Positions 1 through 14,096 of a stretch of 64,000 nucleotides of DNA are shown here, piece by piece. Numbering within the stretch: position 1 is the stretch's first letter; each line of letters begins with the position of its first letter. The stretch spans positions 248,001-312,000 of the forward strand of contig CAJNOJ010000007.1 in NCBI GenBank assembly GCA_905250025.1. Reading direction: 5' to 3'. Under the pieces are notes generated by a model. That model made no database searches. It was not told the origin of the DNA and saw only the letters and a list, made by a program, of their open reading frames with translations. Both the position numbers and the translations under genes were made by a program. This DNA is from Adineta ricciae. Lineage: Eukaryota; Rotifera; Eurotatoria; Adinetida; Adinetidae.

Positions 1-1780
1 GGGCTTGATACGCATAAATACAGATGCACGAATCAAGGGGGCAGACTGACTTTGAGAAACGATATTGTTGATTAATGATCGTTGTATGTGTCGAAGATGG
101 AAAGCAGCAATGAAAAGGCTTGTTTTATTAATTAAAACATTTCAATCCATGACACAGCGGCATCTCCCCATTTCTACCTATATTGGTCAAAACGACTAGT
201 TGATGGGTACGGTACGTACGTACAATCAATCGTTCTCGCATCTCATCGCATCGCTTTCATACACATACACACACGTATTAGCACTCCAATTCTTTCTTTC
301 TTTTTCTTTTCTTTTCTGCTATTCTAACAACTAAAAACAGTCAAAAGGCTAAATGGTACTCATCATCATCAGCAGCAACATCCTGTTCTTTGTCTGTCTT
401 CTCTCGAACATTTATGTGTATGTAATCATGAAAAATTGTTTCTATTAGTTTTTTCTCTTGTCTTGAATGTTTTATTTGCAATATCAATGCATACATATGT
501 ATACGTGTGTATTGAATACCATTTCATGAGCAGTCAGTCAGTCATTCGGAAGAGACATCAATATCGAATATAATGACTTTTGAGCAATACTTGTCTCAAC
601 GAAATAGAAACGGTAACAGCTGCTGTTATTCTTTCTCTCGTGAACAAATCTGACCACTAGTACTATTGAGTGTACATAAACATTTGTATATGTTTGCTAT
701 TAATCAGCTAAGAAGAGAGAGAGAGAGAGAGAGAGATTTGATTATGCATAGTTGATTCCGTTCGATGTTTTGTCATTGTTCCTGTCTTTGAGAATTAATA
801 AAATAGAAAAGCTCATTTTCTATAATGATCGATAGTTGACAGTTGTATATACTGTATACAGGAAAAAAGAAAGAAGAGCATTTATCTTGTCTTGGAGTTC
901 ACTTCAGAATCTAAGAGGATTACATCACACCAATGATGACGATAGAATGATGAAGTCAGATCTGTTCACGTTCATCTCCTGGGCTATCTTTTTCTCTTAC
1001 TTATCCAAGTCAATATACATGTATGTATATATTTCATTTTTATTTCTGTATTTCTCTACACTAAGTAGGTATATAATCGAACAGCTTGGAAAGATTTCTC
1101 ATGTGAAACATATGATTGCAATCAGCTGGAAGCACAATCATTGAGCTGTTAGCATTGAGATGAGAAACACGCATATATACGCGTGCGCAGAGATAACGAT
1201 AGATAGAACAATTTCTTTACTAATAACATTATAACATGTGCACGCATGTGCAACAATGAATGTAATTAAGAAAATCTCTTCGATTCTCATGTAAAGTGAA
1301 TGAATAAAATTTCTCTTTCAGACAAATCAAAGTCTGCGCTTTTTTATCCTTTCCATTCATGTGACGATGAACGTATGAAGTATCATCACGTTCAATTATT
1401 GTTATACTAACAAATCTCTTTCTCTTTTCTCTTCTTTGTCTGTCTCTGGTTCTGTCTTTCTTTCTGCTCTCTCTCTTTTCTCCCTCTCCCTCTCTTGTGA
1501 TCGTAACACATATATCAAGAATAGACATAATAACATCTAGCCAGCACAAAAAAAAGGGCAAAGCACTTTTTACATTGCCAATAATATCCATCTCACATAG
1601 CCGTACATATATGCGCGTAAAAAAATGCCATTGACTTCATCTGCTTTCTTCTTCTTTTATCTTTTTAGTATAAACATTGAAAGCATCTGTGTCGCATTTC
1701 ATCTACCTGTATGTGTGTGATGATCATTTTAGAATTGAATCGATTTCGATAGAGAACGCTATGTCGATCGATACAATTCG
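1..1780. other. Non-coding 5' flank
   Basis: I see no supportable gene here. The sequence is AT-rich with many stops in all frames. The open stretches at 836-1144 (+) and 1229-1591 (-) have low-complexity translations and no recognisable motif. A GA dinucleotide run lies near 714-736 and a pyrimidine-rich tract near 1410-1500. The stretch just before 1781 may hold the promoter and 5' UTR of the kinase gene. Confidence 0.6.
714..736. repeat. GA microsatellite
   Basis: A run of about eleven GA dinucleotides sits in the intergenic flank of the RSKR-like gene. It is simple-sequence repeat with no other visible role. Confidence 0.85.
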
Positions 1781-4411
1781 ATGGGCAATAAAAATTCATC
1801 CTCACATTTAACAAATCATCGTTCGACTCATCAGCAAAAATCAGCTAATTACATAACAAACGACGACGTCGACGACGACGATAGCAACAATAATATTCCT
1901 GCGTCATCAGATCGAAATCTCAATAGTAAAAAGCATGGTCCATCACCTCGGTTTCGTCGACGCCATGCACGACAAGTTCATCTCGATAAGAAAACAAAAC
2001 GACCGCAAGTATGATTTATATTCTCAAATCATTTCAGTTACGTTTACATTTTGCGATCAATCTACATATTGAATATTGATAACAAAAAAAGAGAAAGAAA
2101 ACGAATGAAAGTTGTCTTTCAATGTTCAATACTCTATCTATTTATGACATAATAGACGAGAATGTTATCTTTATTAACATGTACATGACTGTATCGTGAA
2201 AGAATTCGAGCATGTGATAATGGAGGACTCTCTGAAGCTGAGGAAAGATGGTGAAAATTGAAAAAATCGATTGTTTGATAATATTCGAACACATTGGCCT
2301 TTTCTCTCTCGTTAAATGTCTTTGCGCTTGTTCAGCTTCTTGAAATTCCTTTACATCTTAAGTCTTCACTTTCGAAGTGTTTATTTTGGTATGTCACTTA
2401 GAAAACATGGGCACCAGTTCCTATTTGCTGAGTGATGATCAATTGAAAAGGTTTCGTGATTATCATCCATACAAATAAACACTCCGTTCTTCTTTCGGTT
2501 TAAGTCATGATTAAAATAAACTTCGACGAAATATTACATCTAACACTCTGCTTTCTATCTAGACGGTTTCGTCCTATCTCAATGTTAGTCTGCAGTCAAT
2601 TGGTGGTCAAACGCTTAGTTTATTCTCTCGTAGTTTTAATTTTCTTCATCCATCATCGTCGTCATCACCACCCATTGATGTTCTCGAAGCAACTCGTTCT
2701 AAATTACCATTAACCAATGGTAATCATCGAGTGTATCACCTCGGGACACATTCAGGTGTCTATAAAAATCAATCACGTCGCAAATATCAAACATCCTCTT
2801 TACGAAATCCATATCGACGTTCAAGTACAAACTTTCCTGTTCATGGACATGAAGCACTCTTCTTACCAGAATTTTCTATCAAAGGCAAAATAACTGAAGC
2901 TGACTTCGAAGTACAAACAAACCGTTGTCAATGTTAATGTTCTTCGTTTTCACTCTTAGGTAATTGGTATTATAGCACGCGGTGCCTTCGGAAATGTGAT
3001 ACAAGTATGTTCGATACATGACAAACAAATCTATGCAATGAAAATTATGAGTAAATCACAAATTGTGAAAGATAATGCTGTTCAACAAGTCAAAGGTAAT
3101 TATCTATTCATTGAAAATTCAATTGAATGGAGAGATTTAGACACTGTCCTATGCAAATAGTGAGGTTTGTTTTGTTATACTAAACCTAACGCTTTCTTAT
3201 TCTGTCTATCGAATGTTATTTTTCGCGTTGAAATGAATAACCGCTTATAGTAAATGATGCTCATTTGATAAACGAAACGAATTGAAAGTGCCCAATGAGA
3301 TCAATCAGCTTCTACGTATCCTATTTCTTCTTTACCTACGATTCTTCATATCACTTTCAACATATTCAATATACACATCTACACTTCAACTTGTCACATG
3401 TGACAGTCTAATATCCTCTTAATTATAAAGATGAAGAAAACAAAAACGTCAAGTTGCTTACTATGCTAAACGACTTCGAACGCCTGAAGTATAAACTTTT
3501 TCTATTTAGACGAAGTAACGATCGCACAATCATGTCTTTCTTATCCATTTATTGTTCATACACATTATTATTGGCAATCTCGTCGTTATTTATATATAAT
3601 TACTGATTACGTCGAAAATGGTGAATTATTATCTTTGTGGTTACGTATACGTCGGTTTCCTCAATTAATTGTACAAATCTTTATCGCACAAGTAGCCATG
3701 GTGCTTGACTATTTACACACCAAAGGTATCATTTATCGAGATGTCAAAATGGAAAACATTCTCCTGGATGAAAGTGGAAACATCAAAATCATCGATTTCG
3801 GTCTATCCAAATGGCTTCCTTTAGGTCAGCGAACATCAACAATATGTGGAACATTACAATGTAAATAAGGCCAATTTCAGTTTCATCTTCACGTTTTTCT
3901 TTTCTATTTAGATATCGCACCTGAAGTACTTAGTGTTCGACCGTATGACCATCGTGTTGATTGGTGGAGTTTAGGTATTCTTATGTATGCCTGTCTTTTT
4001 GGTGAATATCCGGTGTCAGCAACCAAAGACCATGTAACAATGGCAAATAAAGTATTAAATCATACATTTAATCTGCCCTCAATTGCCTTGGAAAATAAAA
4101 TTCAAGTTAAAGAATTGTTATTACATTTACTCGAGAAAGATCCGAATCAACGTCTATGTTCTCTCGATGAATTACGTCAATCGTCTTTTATGGCTAAACT
4201 TGATTTCAATCGTGTTTACACCAAGTCATATTCTCCATTGGAAATCCTCATGTATATGAAGTCCGAGTGGCGTCATGAACTTCAAACGCATTACAATTAC
4301 AAGCGTAAAGATTTGAAAAACGGAAAACATCCGTCAACATCTTCCTCTCCTCGACAGAAAATCCCTTGTCACACTTTCGACAATCACGTTTTCCAGAGAT
4401 TTTCGGAGTGA
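1781..4411 (+). CDS. RSKR: RSKR-like (SgK494) serine/threonine kinase
   Basis: Predicted AGC-related protein kinase of the ribosomal protein S6 kinase-related (RSKR/SgK494) type. Exons 1781-2008, 2563-2910, 2960-3095, 3510-3860 and 3912-4411 join in frame to give 520 residues. The start MGNKNSSS fits an N-myristoylation signal, suggesting membrane association. The kinase domain runs from about residue 193: glycine loop GIIARGAFG, VAIK-type lysine in YAMK (about 220), catalytic YRDVKMEN (about 313-320), DFG (about 333-335) and the activation segment ending in CGTLQYIAPEVL. The block LFLPEF just before the kinase domain and the phrase DWWSLGILM are, from memory, shared with vertebrate RSKR. HRD is replaced by YRD, a tolerated change. 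No C-terminal hydrophobic motif is evident, unlike S6K or RSK. A poly(A) signal lies at 4558-4563. Family assignment is confident; substrates are unknown. Confidence 0.88.
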
Positions 4412-5243
4412 ATTTCAGTCTATTTTTGTTTTGCCCTACACATACTTATATACATATATCTATTCTTCTTTCTTTTTCGCATTGTTTCATAAGAATTTCT
4501 GTCTTGTTTTTATAAGATATTTCGAATATTTTTTCGTTTTTTAATCCTGATATATACAATAAATGAGATTAGTTTCAAGAAATTTGTTGTCGATTTCAGC
4601 GCGTAAGACACCATTTCAACCCTGTTCTGCAAATACGTAATTAAAAATTAATATTATTACAGATGGTAGCAATCAAAGAAGGCCATCTGTTTTGAGCTGT
4701 TGGCGCTTTTTTATCAAAAGAAAACATAATTTAATAAATAAATACACAATACATCATTTGCAGCGTTCTGACGATTCACACACTTGTTTAAAAGGAACTT
4801 CAAAACGAATGTTTCATGCATGGATTCCTTGTTTTACGACAGAACCGTTTTTCTCACGAGTTGTTGAGGAATATGAGTAGGCTTTTGAAATATTTCACTG
4901 AGAAATTGACGCAATTGTGAGAAAAGCAAGGAGAAAAATTATTTTTCCTCAATGTGCTCGGCTTTATTCAAGAAAAATATTGACAAGAATAAATATGTAT
5001 ACGTTTAGTTTTACTGATTTAATATTAAAAAAATTTCTTTGTGGTATTAGTCATGTTCCCTCCAGAACAATAATAATAAAATGCAATGGAAAAAAAGGGT
5101 TTTATAGATTTATGTCAACTATACTCAATTAATCTTCTTTGTTGAATGTTGACAAAAGGGGAAAATATGAGAATATGCTTCTGTAGTTGAACATATTTTT
5201 GAGTTCTACATTTAACACAATCATTTGCTTTGCCATTCTAGTC
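4412..5243. other. Intergenic spacer with kinase 3' UTR
   Basis: This stretch contains the AATAAA at 4558-4563, about 150 nt after the kinase stop. Open frames at 4692-4880 and 4917-5132 are short, AT-driven and without motifs. I see no further gene. Confidence 0.6.
4558..4563 (+). terminator. Poly(A) signal of RSKR-like gene
   Basis: AATAAA about 147 nt downstream of the kinase stop codon, on the same strand and before the next gene. Confidence 0.55.
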
Positions 5244-6276
5244 ATGCAGCGACGCTTATCGCCCATTCTGCTGTTCGTTACAAGTGTCATTGTCGAAGCT
5301 TCGACAATGAGTATGATGGAAATGAAATTGAATATATCGCATTGTCATGATCATAATTGTACACACATGACTATACGTTCCCAAATATGTTATCCATCCA
5401 CACCTAAGACTTATTATCTTCTCAAAGGTAATTTTTTGTCTGAAAATGTAATGCACGTTACGCAGATTAATTTCATCACTGCTCAGCAACGCCCTCCAAG
5501 TTATGGAGCTCAATCAGGTACCGCGTTTCGTTTGTCTTCGATTTCGTATTCCCTTTTCCGTTTTTTAAGAGATCTATTTAATGTTTCACCATGCACCACA
5601 TTTGGCAAACACTTCGTTTAGAATAAAAGAACAGAGGGCAAAGCTTCAACGCTTATTCGACCAGATACAATCTATTGATATGAGCAGATCGATAGTTATG
5701 TGCTCGTTTTTATCTGGTTCTTCGACACTACCAAGTCGACCGATCGGCTCATATCTAAACCCGCTATCGAATACGAGTCTTTTCGGTATCATTTTCCTTA
5801 GTGCATGTGCTATCCTTATCTGCGGTCTTTGCACGATCTGGTTTTCAGTGCTTTATTATCGCCGTTTTGTACAGGAACGAAAGCATAAAAAAGATCGTCA
5901 AGCACTAGCCAAGTCAGCTGAAGAAATACTTGCTAAATCACCTGTTATCATCTTCGACGCTGCGAATCAAAATCTTGAATTTCGTGATGAAAATCCCATG
6001 TGTGCAATTTGCTTGGAAACATTCAGCAATAAAGAAAAAATCCGTAAACTTGGTAAATTAAGAGATTTTTCTTAAGTTCGTTCATGTATATTGTTTCTCT
6101 TTAAAGCCTGTACACATTATTATCATATCGACTGCATCGATCCATGGTTATTATCTCATCAAAGCTGTCCACTCTGCAATCAAAGTATTCTGCAAACTGC
6201 AATACCTTCGATATCATCGATAATTGAGCCACCCAGCACTGGCCAACCTACCCCATCGACTCATTCAAATTTATAA
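5244..6276 (+). CDS. Single-pass membrane RING-H2 E3 ubiquitin ligase
   Basis: Predicted membrane-anchored E3 ubiquitin ligase. Exons 5244-5427, 5487-5517 (31 nt), 5622-6052 and 6107-6276 keep the frame and encode 271 residues. It starts with a hydrophobic signal-like segment (MQRRLSPILLFVTSVIVEAS). A short lumenal part contains N-glycosylation-type and Cys/His residues. A strong transmembrane helix (IIFLSACAILICGLCTIWF, about residues 137-155) follows, then a basic cytosolic stretch and a C-terminal RING-H2 finger. The finger is CAICLETF, then CTHYYHIDCIDPWL, then CPLC, so all eight zinc ligands are present. The RING is split by an intron. The layout resembles short TM-RING ligases (goliath/RNF13 or RNF24/RNF122 types), but no PA domain is visible, so I do not assign an orthologue. 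AATAAA follows at 6466-6471. Confidence 0.85.
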
Positions 6277-9017
6277 ATCCGAAAATCAAGACGATGTGCA
6301 TTGTTGTTGTTGCCTTTCGCACTGCTTCGGAACATAATTTTTGTAATACTCTGCTGATTTATCATCATGCTCTAATGTTTACATTTCTTGTTATTCTTAA
6401 CACTTCAATCCTTTTCTTTTTCTACTCGTATATACAATCTCGTTTTATAACATAGATGTCAACAAAATAAAAGACGCACTATTGATTCTCTTTTTTTCTT
6501 ATGAGAAAAGAAAACCCTTGCTCATGGTTATTACTCATAATTTGTTCACTATGATTATCCTGGTTTGATCGGAGGCGTTTCAAACAACAGCTGCATTATA
6601 TAAAATTCATTTCAATTGGTCACCTGTGCAATACGTGACAATTATATGAGAGTGAAAGAGACAGAAAGAAGAAAAAACAGTGTCCTTCATTCTTCCTCCC
6701 GTTTTGACAAATTACACAGCAGCTAAAGAACAAGCATCCATCTCTAATATGTCTATTTTGGCTTGCATTCAATGAGCGAACTCTTGACCTTCGATGTATA
6801 TGTATACATTTTTAATAGAGGCTGGAATATTTATTTCTTTCATGCGTTTTCAATTGTTTCAAACGTAGGATTCAACGTTCTGACATTGTATATAACAGAA
6901 AACAGAACGAACTACCAAAAGAAAGGGGAAAGAAATCTCTGGCAAATATATACTATTACACCTTGCTCGAACTCGCTCGTTTTCTTTTTCGTTTTCTTTC
7001 TCTTTGACATTGATGCCGTACATATTTATTTTGTAGGAGATGAAAAAAAATTTGATTATTATGAACGCTATCGTTTTCTCTGTCATTAAACTAGACAGAC
7101 AAACGTAATCCGTGCATATATGTACATCTCTTTTCTTATTTCAGATTCGTATTATATGATCCAGTGTTGTCATACTACTGGTCGTTATATATAGACATAT
7201 TTGATTGTTAAAAAATAATGGTTAAATAGAGCAGCGGAGTTGGATTTTATATAACCAACAATAAAAGCAAAAACGAAGAAGAATCATAAAAAACAAGGAT
7301 TTGCTTTTTTTTCTTTTACATTGGTCCACTTCAGAAACCGAATAAGGTAAGATGATAAAAAACGAAGAAAATATAACCGATAGGCAAAAAAACGTCAGAT
7401 TTCTTTTGCTCCTATGAAAGAAGTAATCGGATGTCAGAATACATTAGTTTTATTGAAAGTGATTTGAAGGCATTATGCGTAAGTCAGGTAGGTAGAAGTT
7501 CATTGGACACGTTCTCTTTTCTACATAGAAACAAGTTGTTTCGTGATCTCATGGGAAGATGGGAGTGAAATGTGTCGAATAGGATTGCGCACATAAGTTT
7601 CGAAGCGTTGCTTCCTTTGAGGTATTTTGAAGACAAAAATGAATTTGTGTTACTTTTAGTCAAGGTCTTACACTTTCATTCTTTTTTCGCTCTGTCGTCG
7701 TGTTTAATTTGTTCGTCAAACAATCCACCATCGACATTCTGAACGAAATGAATTGACCTTTTCCTCATTCGTATACGTATGAAGAGAAGCTACGTAGATC
7801 CATATCTAATACAATGTCCAATGTCTTGTTTCGTTCGTCTTTATTTTGTGTCTATACAGACTCGATGTTCACTTGAGAGATTAGATGACAACGACAACAT
7901 CGTCGTCTGCATTGTTTAATTATTTTGTCATTGAAATACAATCTGAAGAGGACTAGTCTAAATCAATAGTCCTCTGATATCACTTCTTTTTTTTTTCTTC
8001 TTATTAGAATTCAAACAAGGTAAGCAACTCTCAAGTTCTTGTACTTTCGAGGTCAGATATACCACTGATTAGAATATAATGAGTTCATCAGTTAGATACG
8101 CATCGTTAAACGTATGTATTCATGTGTTCCTTCATTAGAATGTCTGAATAAATATCGACTAGACAAAGAATACTGTCTGTAGTTAAATTCGATTAGCAAA
8201 GAATCGTTCGAGGTGAGAAGAAGAATTGTAGATCTTTCAGGTTTACTTTGATTTCAAATCGAATTAGTCGAAATTCGACTGTAAGTATGTAACCTTCATT
8301 CCAAGTCAATATTTTCTTTATCAAATGGATTTACTATTTTTCTTCTTTTTATGATTGCTTATCGAAGTATGAGGACAAATGTATAAGAAAGGAATGCATC
8401 ATATATACATAATTGCTTAATAAAAAATATTTATATTCATTCTTATTGGTGCACTATTTCTTTGAAGAGCAAAAACGAAAGAAAACATCTCTATCGAACC
8501 CATCGAAATCATTAACTATACGCGTGATTCGATAGGAAGAGGAAGAAGAAGAGGAATAATATTTGTTAAATTTTTTGTTCACACAAACACATCTAAGATG
8601 TTCGACGACGGGTGTTAATCGAAATAGATCCTCTCGGGGTGATTTGTTTAATATATCTATCGACACAATACAACTAATTGAGGTTCTAAGCTCTTTTAGT
8701 CTCTTTTTCTCAATTTCAAATGAGCGAAGTGAAGAGAAAGGTGTGTATATATATATGTGTGTGTATGAGCAAAGCAGCCTAAGGGTAAAAAGTGAACAAT
8801 CGATGACGATACTTCTCACTTGATGATATCGTCGTGTGAATAGATCTTTCGCATGCTGATAATAATGATTTACTTATCTTGACAAAAATTTAATCGCCTT
8901 AGATGGGTTGTTTCGCATAAATATTGGCATATATCTCATTTGCATAGACGCATGTACACACGCACATTCATCTCTAATACTATTTTTCTATTCATTCTAG
9001 TATCGAACGTTTAAACA
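6277..9017. other. Long intergenic region
   Basis: About 2.7 kb with no supportable gene. It holds the RING gene's poly(A) signal (6466-6471) and poly-T and poly-A tracts. Overlapping open frames at 6763-7089, 8454-8819 and 8563-8823 look like random AT-rich ORFs. TG/TA simple repeats occur near 8743-8766. The last kilobase probably includes the promoter and 5' UTR of the DENND2-like gene; a splice acceptor-like CTAG lies at 8997-9000. Confidence 0.55.
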
Positions 9018-12000
9018 ATGAAAACACAACGCGAATTGGATACAAATGTTATACGTTCAGATACACGTCTGCGCGAAAGTGTACGTAGTTTACCTCGCGG
9101 ACACTTTCAACAGATAAAACAAATGTTTGACAAACCATCATGTTCAACGAAAAAATTAGCAACTATTTATGAACAACAACAGCAGCAACAGAAATCATTT
9201 CCATCGCATGTTCTTCTCCGATTACCTGTGACTGATGACGAAAAATTAAAACATGCAACAAACAATGATGAAAACAAATTGACTGTGAATAAACCATCCG
9301 TCGAAGATTTATATCGAGATTATCTCGCTGAATATCAAGCATTTCGTTTGAAACTTACAAATGAATATCTCGAACATAAAACAATGTATCCAACAAAACA
9401 AGATAAGCTTCTGTTAACACAATCGACATCTCTGCCTCATGAGAATCATTCAAATAAAGGTAAAATACATGAGGGTATGCGTATGCGTGTGCATATATAT
9501 ATGTATTTCTCTTCGATGACATAGAACATAGACACGAAATCTGCTTTATTTCTTTTTTCATAAATCATCAGGGAATGATGAATAGTTATAGTTAAAAAAA
9601 AACAGATATAATCGAGCGAAGGTCGCCGCTTTCGTGTTCTCACTTTTTCTTCATGTATGAATTTCAAGCAGTCAGATATGTTGTCTAGAAGAAGCAAAAA
9701 AATGTCAGAAGAATAAACATCGGAACATTTCGAGATAACGAAAAACAATAAAATGAAAAGAAGAGAATGGCTTAGACTATAACGCTAAACGTGGGCGCGT
9801 AACATCAGTATTTCATTAGTCATTCTCCGCCTCCATATTTTCACTTGACTCTACTGTCGTTCTTTTCTTTTGTAACTCTTATATTCGTATGCGAAACAAA
9901 CTGTAAATAACTACTTGTCCATTCTAGAGACATTGTCCTATTCTTCGTCTTTACCTCTGCACTCGTCTTCGTCGGATACCGAAGAATCGATGTTAATCAC
10001 ATCCGAACTCAATAAAAAACCTCGTCAATTGTCCACATCAACGGCGGTCAATTATACGGACAGCTATGATTCATCTCCATCAAATCATTTGAATCGCGCT
10101 GGAAGTAGTCGACAATACGTATCGAGTATACAACGAGCTGTTGACATGAATGCTAATCCCAGTACTATCACACCTTCAGCAATATTCAGTCCATTGAAAG
10201 TGAATCCTTCAACAACTTTTCATGAACCTTATGATACAGTACAATCCTCAAGACGTTTCCATTCATCGACATCGTTGTCATCAACTGGTTATGATTCAAA
10301 TTCATCACCGTCGATGAAATCTAAACGAAATTCTATTGCAACTAATAATAGTAGTAACGATTGTTTAGTACATTCAACATATTCATCATCATCGTCGTCG
10401 TCTCCATCCAGCGATGATCAGCAACAACAGGTATCGAAACCTTGGGTAAGTTCTTTTTCATGACTGAAATTGATCCTACAAGTTCAAATCTACTTTCAGA
10501 TCCAACAAACCAGTCCAACGTCTTTTACTCGAATTCATGACGAGACTAATAATGAAGCAGCCGACGAACCATCGCCGCTAATAAGTCGTACACAAATCAA
10601 ATTGAACCAACCAGTATTTGAACAACGTCCTTCTCCACAAGTTCGTTATGCAGTTGTTCGTAATGCAACGTTTACTGTCGAGTCGCCATCAACGTCTTTG
10701 GCTGTTCACGAACCGGTCATCGGAAACAAGAAAGCACATAACTCATCGTACACAGTTCAAACTACATCATTCGCTGATAGTCCCGACAGTAGCATGGTAG
10801 ACAAGAAGATCCGTCGATGGAATAACGTCTATTCCGATCGTCGCGAACTTGTCAGTGCATTGAATAAGACTAAAAAATATCCATTGGCAACAACGGCGTC
10901 TACAGGTTTCGCCGTAGTACAATTGGATAACAGTCAACAACAACAGCCACAGAAATCGATTGTATCTGATCCGATTAATGAGCGAGACGAAAGTCCTGTC
11001 TCTGCACCAAACGATCCCGTATTTGATCGACTTCCACCGAAAAAGCCACCAAGAACGTTCAAAACTGAGAATAAAACTGAACGTAAACTACAAGCAAACG
11101 ATCAAAAAGTTCCAACATCACTGGATAATAATTCCTCGTTATTCGATCTCGGTATGAATACTTGTCTGATTTATTCATTTAGAAATTATTAGTAGAACGT
11201 AGGAAGTGAGAGATCACGAATAACAGAACAGAATAGATTAAATACTTGTGACAATCTGGTATTCATATATTTCTATGAGTAATCATTCAGGAAGTATGTT
11301 ATGAATTGTTCGGAGATTATTTCCCATCGATAGTGCAGATAGTTATTTTATGAGAGCTGCATTGTGTAAATCGTATACTTGAATTGACACATGCAATTGT
11401 GGTTCAAATGTCAAATATCAAGTGTTGTCCTTTAGTCTTTATCTATCTGAATGTTAAGCTGATGACATATTTCTGATTGAATGCTTGACGCAGAAATTTA
11501 AATCTAAAAGTCCATGACACATCGAACTCTGCACGAACATGAACATTTGATTATCTTTGTTGTATTTAGGTGCACGTTCCATTAGTTGCATGAATCTAAC
11601 TGCTGGTGCTACGCCAACTGGCCTGTCCTCACCATTGGGTGTTCTACCATCGAAACATGATCATTATCAAATGCCTCGTCGATCCAGTGTGACATCGGAG
11701 AAAATATCGAGTAACACCAGTCGAAACGGTAATGTCTATGAAGAACTACGAAATGCGTCATCGTCAACAACATTGATTAAAATAACCGATTCACCACAAG
11801 TATTGGTGAACAGTTCTGAATCTTCGAAGGCAAATGCTAACCATCATATTCTTCGTACGCCAACAACAAAGTCAAAAATGGCACAGCCATCACTCACAGT
11901 GAAGTCTGTTATGAAGAAAGGTGTGAGCGAGCCTAATCTTGCTAAAACATCGTCAAATAAATCAGCATTCTCTCCACGTGGCATCCTTGAACGTTTTAGA

Positions 12001-13688
12001 CGTCTACTTCCATTATCATCATCCAAACAATCATTAAATGAGAAGTCAAATAATCCAAATGATAGCGATGATTCAACTAGTACATCATCGGAAACGACCG
12101 ACAACATTCGAACGTCGAGACTCGATCATGTCAGTCGAGTAAAAACTGTCTATGATTCACTAGGTAATACTAGTCACATGTCAAGTTTATTAACCGATCC
12201 TAATTTGGACAATTCAGTCAATGAATTAACAACTCTTTATGAATACGTTGTTCATATCGTACCTGAACAGGAAATCGGGTATTTCTCACATGGCACCGGT
12301 TGTTTATTATCGTCAAATTTTCAAACATTACAGCAAATGTCAACATCAACATCAGTACGTTTTAAGTATCCGCCGGATGCAAATGACGAAGCGAGACTGA
12401 AACATTTCTGTTTTCCTGATCAACACGATGCAAATAATAATCCATTACTGTTGACCAAAAAGACAACGCAAGAATACTTTCGTTTTATATTAACCAACAT
12501 GCATGGTACGAGACAATATGGTTATTGCTCACGATTCTTTCACAAGGGTACTCTGAATGCTCTATGCATAGTTTCGCCGTATGACATGATTGAAATCTAT
12601 GAGAAAATACTTTCGACAACCACCGAATTGTTCATTTCGTATAAAGATGATGATGCCAGAAGATTCTTAGAAGAAATCTATCCACATCAATTACCTGCAC
12701 GTGGCGATACCATTCATATCGATACCACAACCGTTGGATTGTATACATTGAGATGTGAAGAAGATAGAAGAAAAGAATTGATCGATTCCGTAATACTACT
12801 CAGCTTATCGACAGGTATGCCATTTTAATCTTGAAAAAAACAAATTTTGAATAAAATATTTTGTCATATTTAGAAACAATCATCAAAATCTTCTCTGCAA
12901 TACTTTACGAACAAAAACTAATCTTCATCGGTAATGAAATTGGTCCACTGACACGTTTGATCAATACATTAATTTGTCTTATGTATCCATTTTCATGGCC
13001 ACATACGTACGTACCTATTCTTCCGGCATTGATGCTCGACATCATTCAAGCACCAACACCTTACATTGTCGGCATTTTACGTTCTTGTGAATCCTATCTC
13101 TCGGCTAATGACGATCTTCTCACTCAAGATAATTCCGATATAATTATTGTCGATATTGATCATGATCGTATACGTTCGATCAACGATTATGCAACTGGTG
13201 GTTCTGTAGATACTTTGCATAGTCTTCCATTGGCTCATGCTGAACCAGCACGTTTTCAAATTCTACCGAAAATTTTCAAAATCGAATTAAAACAAGAAAT
13301 ATCCTTATTACGAAAGACAAAATTAAGTTTGTCGTTAGATGAATGTCAACAGCGATTACGCGATGTTTTCATGTCCATATTTGTTCAATCGTGTTATAAC
13401 TATCGAGAATATTATTATGAAAGTTTTCGTCGCGAAGACTTTCTCCAATCAAAACAGCATACAATCGAATTGTTTCTTGAATGGTTTACGCGTACACAAA
13501 TATTCGAATTGTTCATTCGACAAAAATTCGAATTCAACCAGTCAAATCAGTTCGGACGAACATTTGACGTCGCTTGTGAAAAATATAGTAAGACAATGAA
13601 TAAACAAATATCCACACAGCGTATTACCGCCAAATCAGTCAAAAGAAAATCGGCAACCCGAACCAATAAACAAGAAAATCGATTTTAA
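9018..13688 (+). CDS. DENND2-like DENN-domain Rab GEF
   Basis: Predicted DENN-domain protein of the DENND2 family, whose vertebrate members act as guanine nucleotide exchange factors for Rab GTPases in membrane trafficking. Exons 9018-9459, 9928-10445, 10500-11151, 11570-12814 and 12874-13688 join in phase to 1223 residues. Roughly the first 740 residues are Ser/Thr/Gln-rich and probably disordered, with poly-Ser and poly-Gln runs and proline motifs such as LPPKKPPR. A short basic segment, SPRGILERFRRLLP, lies ahead of the DENN module. The tripartite DENN region starts near residue 755 (LYEYVVHIVPEQE). It continues with FCFPD, GYCSRFF and the central core LICLMYPFSWPHTYVPILPA, then PTPYIVGIL. 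The dDENN part ends near the C-terminus (ELFIRQKFE). These core blocks match DENND2A-D as I remember them. The Rab target cannot be read from sequence. Confidence 0.87.
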
Positions 13689-14096
13689 TCCACCACAAGC
13701 AACAATTAGTCAGTCAGATATCATCCATTTTTGTACAAAGTTTCATACGAGTGTTGGCGCTCTTTGATTATATGTAACAGTCATTGGATATAAATAATTG
13801 AAGAAGCAAAATTGAAAAACAATTCTTTATGTGCGTGTGCTTGTCGTTATGTTCGTTTCTTTTCAATATTAATTTATTTGTGTTCTTGCTTTTCATTTTC
13901 CATTGAATATAAGATAAAAAATAACTCTTTGATGATAAACAAAATGCTCGTTTACTCTCGGAGAAGTTTTATTTCATTCGACAAAAGAAGCATAGCCTTT
14001 TTTTTTCATACCAGTTCATGCAGATGCATTTGGACTTATGTTGCATCTAAAGCAAAATGAATATTTTTTATATCAAAAGGAAATACAACGTAGATA
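13689..14096. other. Intergenic spacer
   Basis: About 400 bp between the convergent DENND2-like and Ly6-like genes. It is AT-rich with no supportable gene; the 13812-14060 open frame has no motif. Confidence 0.55.

Noticed and set aside
836-1591. Open frames at 836-1144 (+) and 1229-1591 (-)
   Set aside because: Low-complexity translations with no motif, no splice context and no neighbouring exons.
6763-7089. Overlapping sense and antisense frames of 108 and 75 codons
   Set aside because: Phe/Tyr-rich translations typical of AT-rich non-coding DNA, with no supporting signals.
8454-8823. Antisense frame of 121 codons upstream of the DENND2-like gene
   Set aside because: Contains a poly-Ser run from a simple GAA repeat and has no domain; likely chance.
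11844-12107. Minus-strand frame inside the DENND2-like gene
   Set aside because: Shadow of the Ser/Asp-rich coding exon on the opposite strand.
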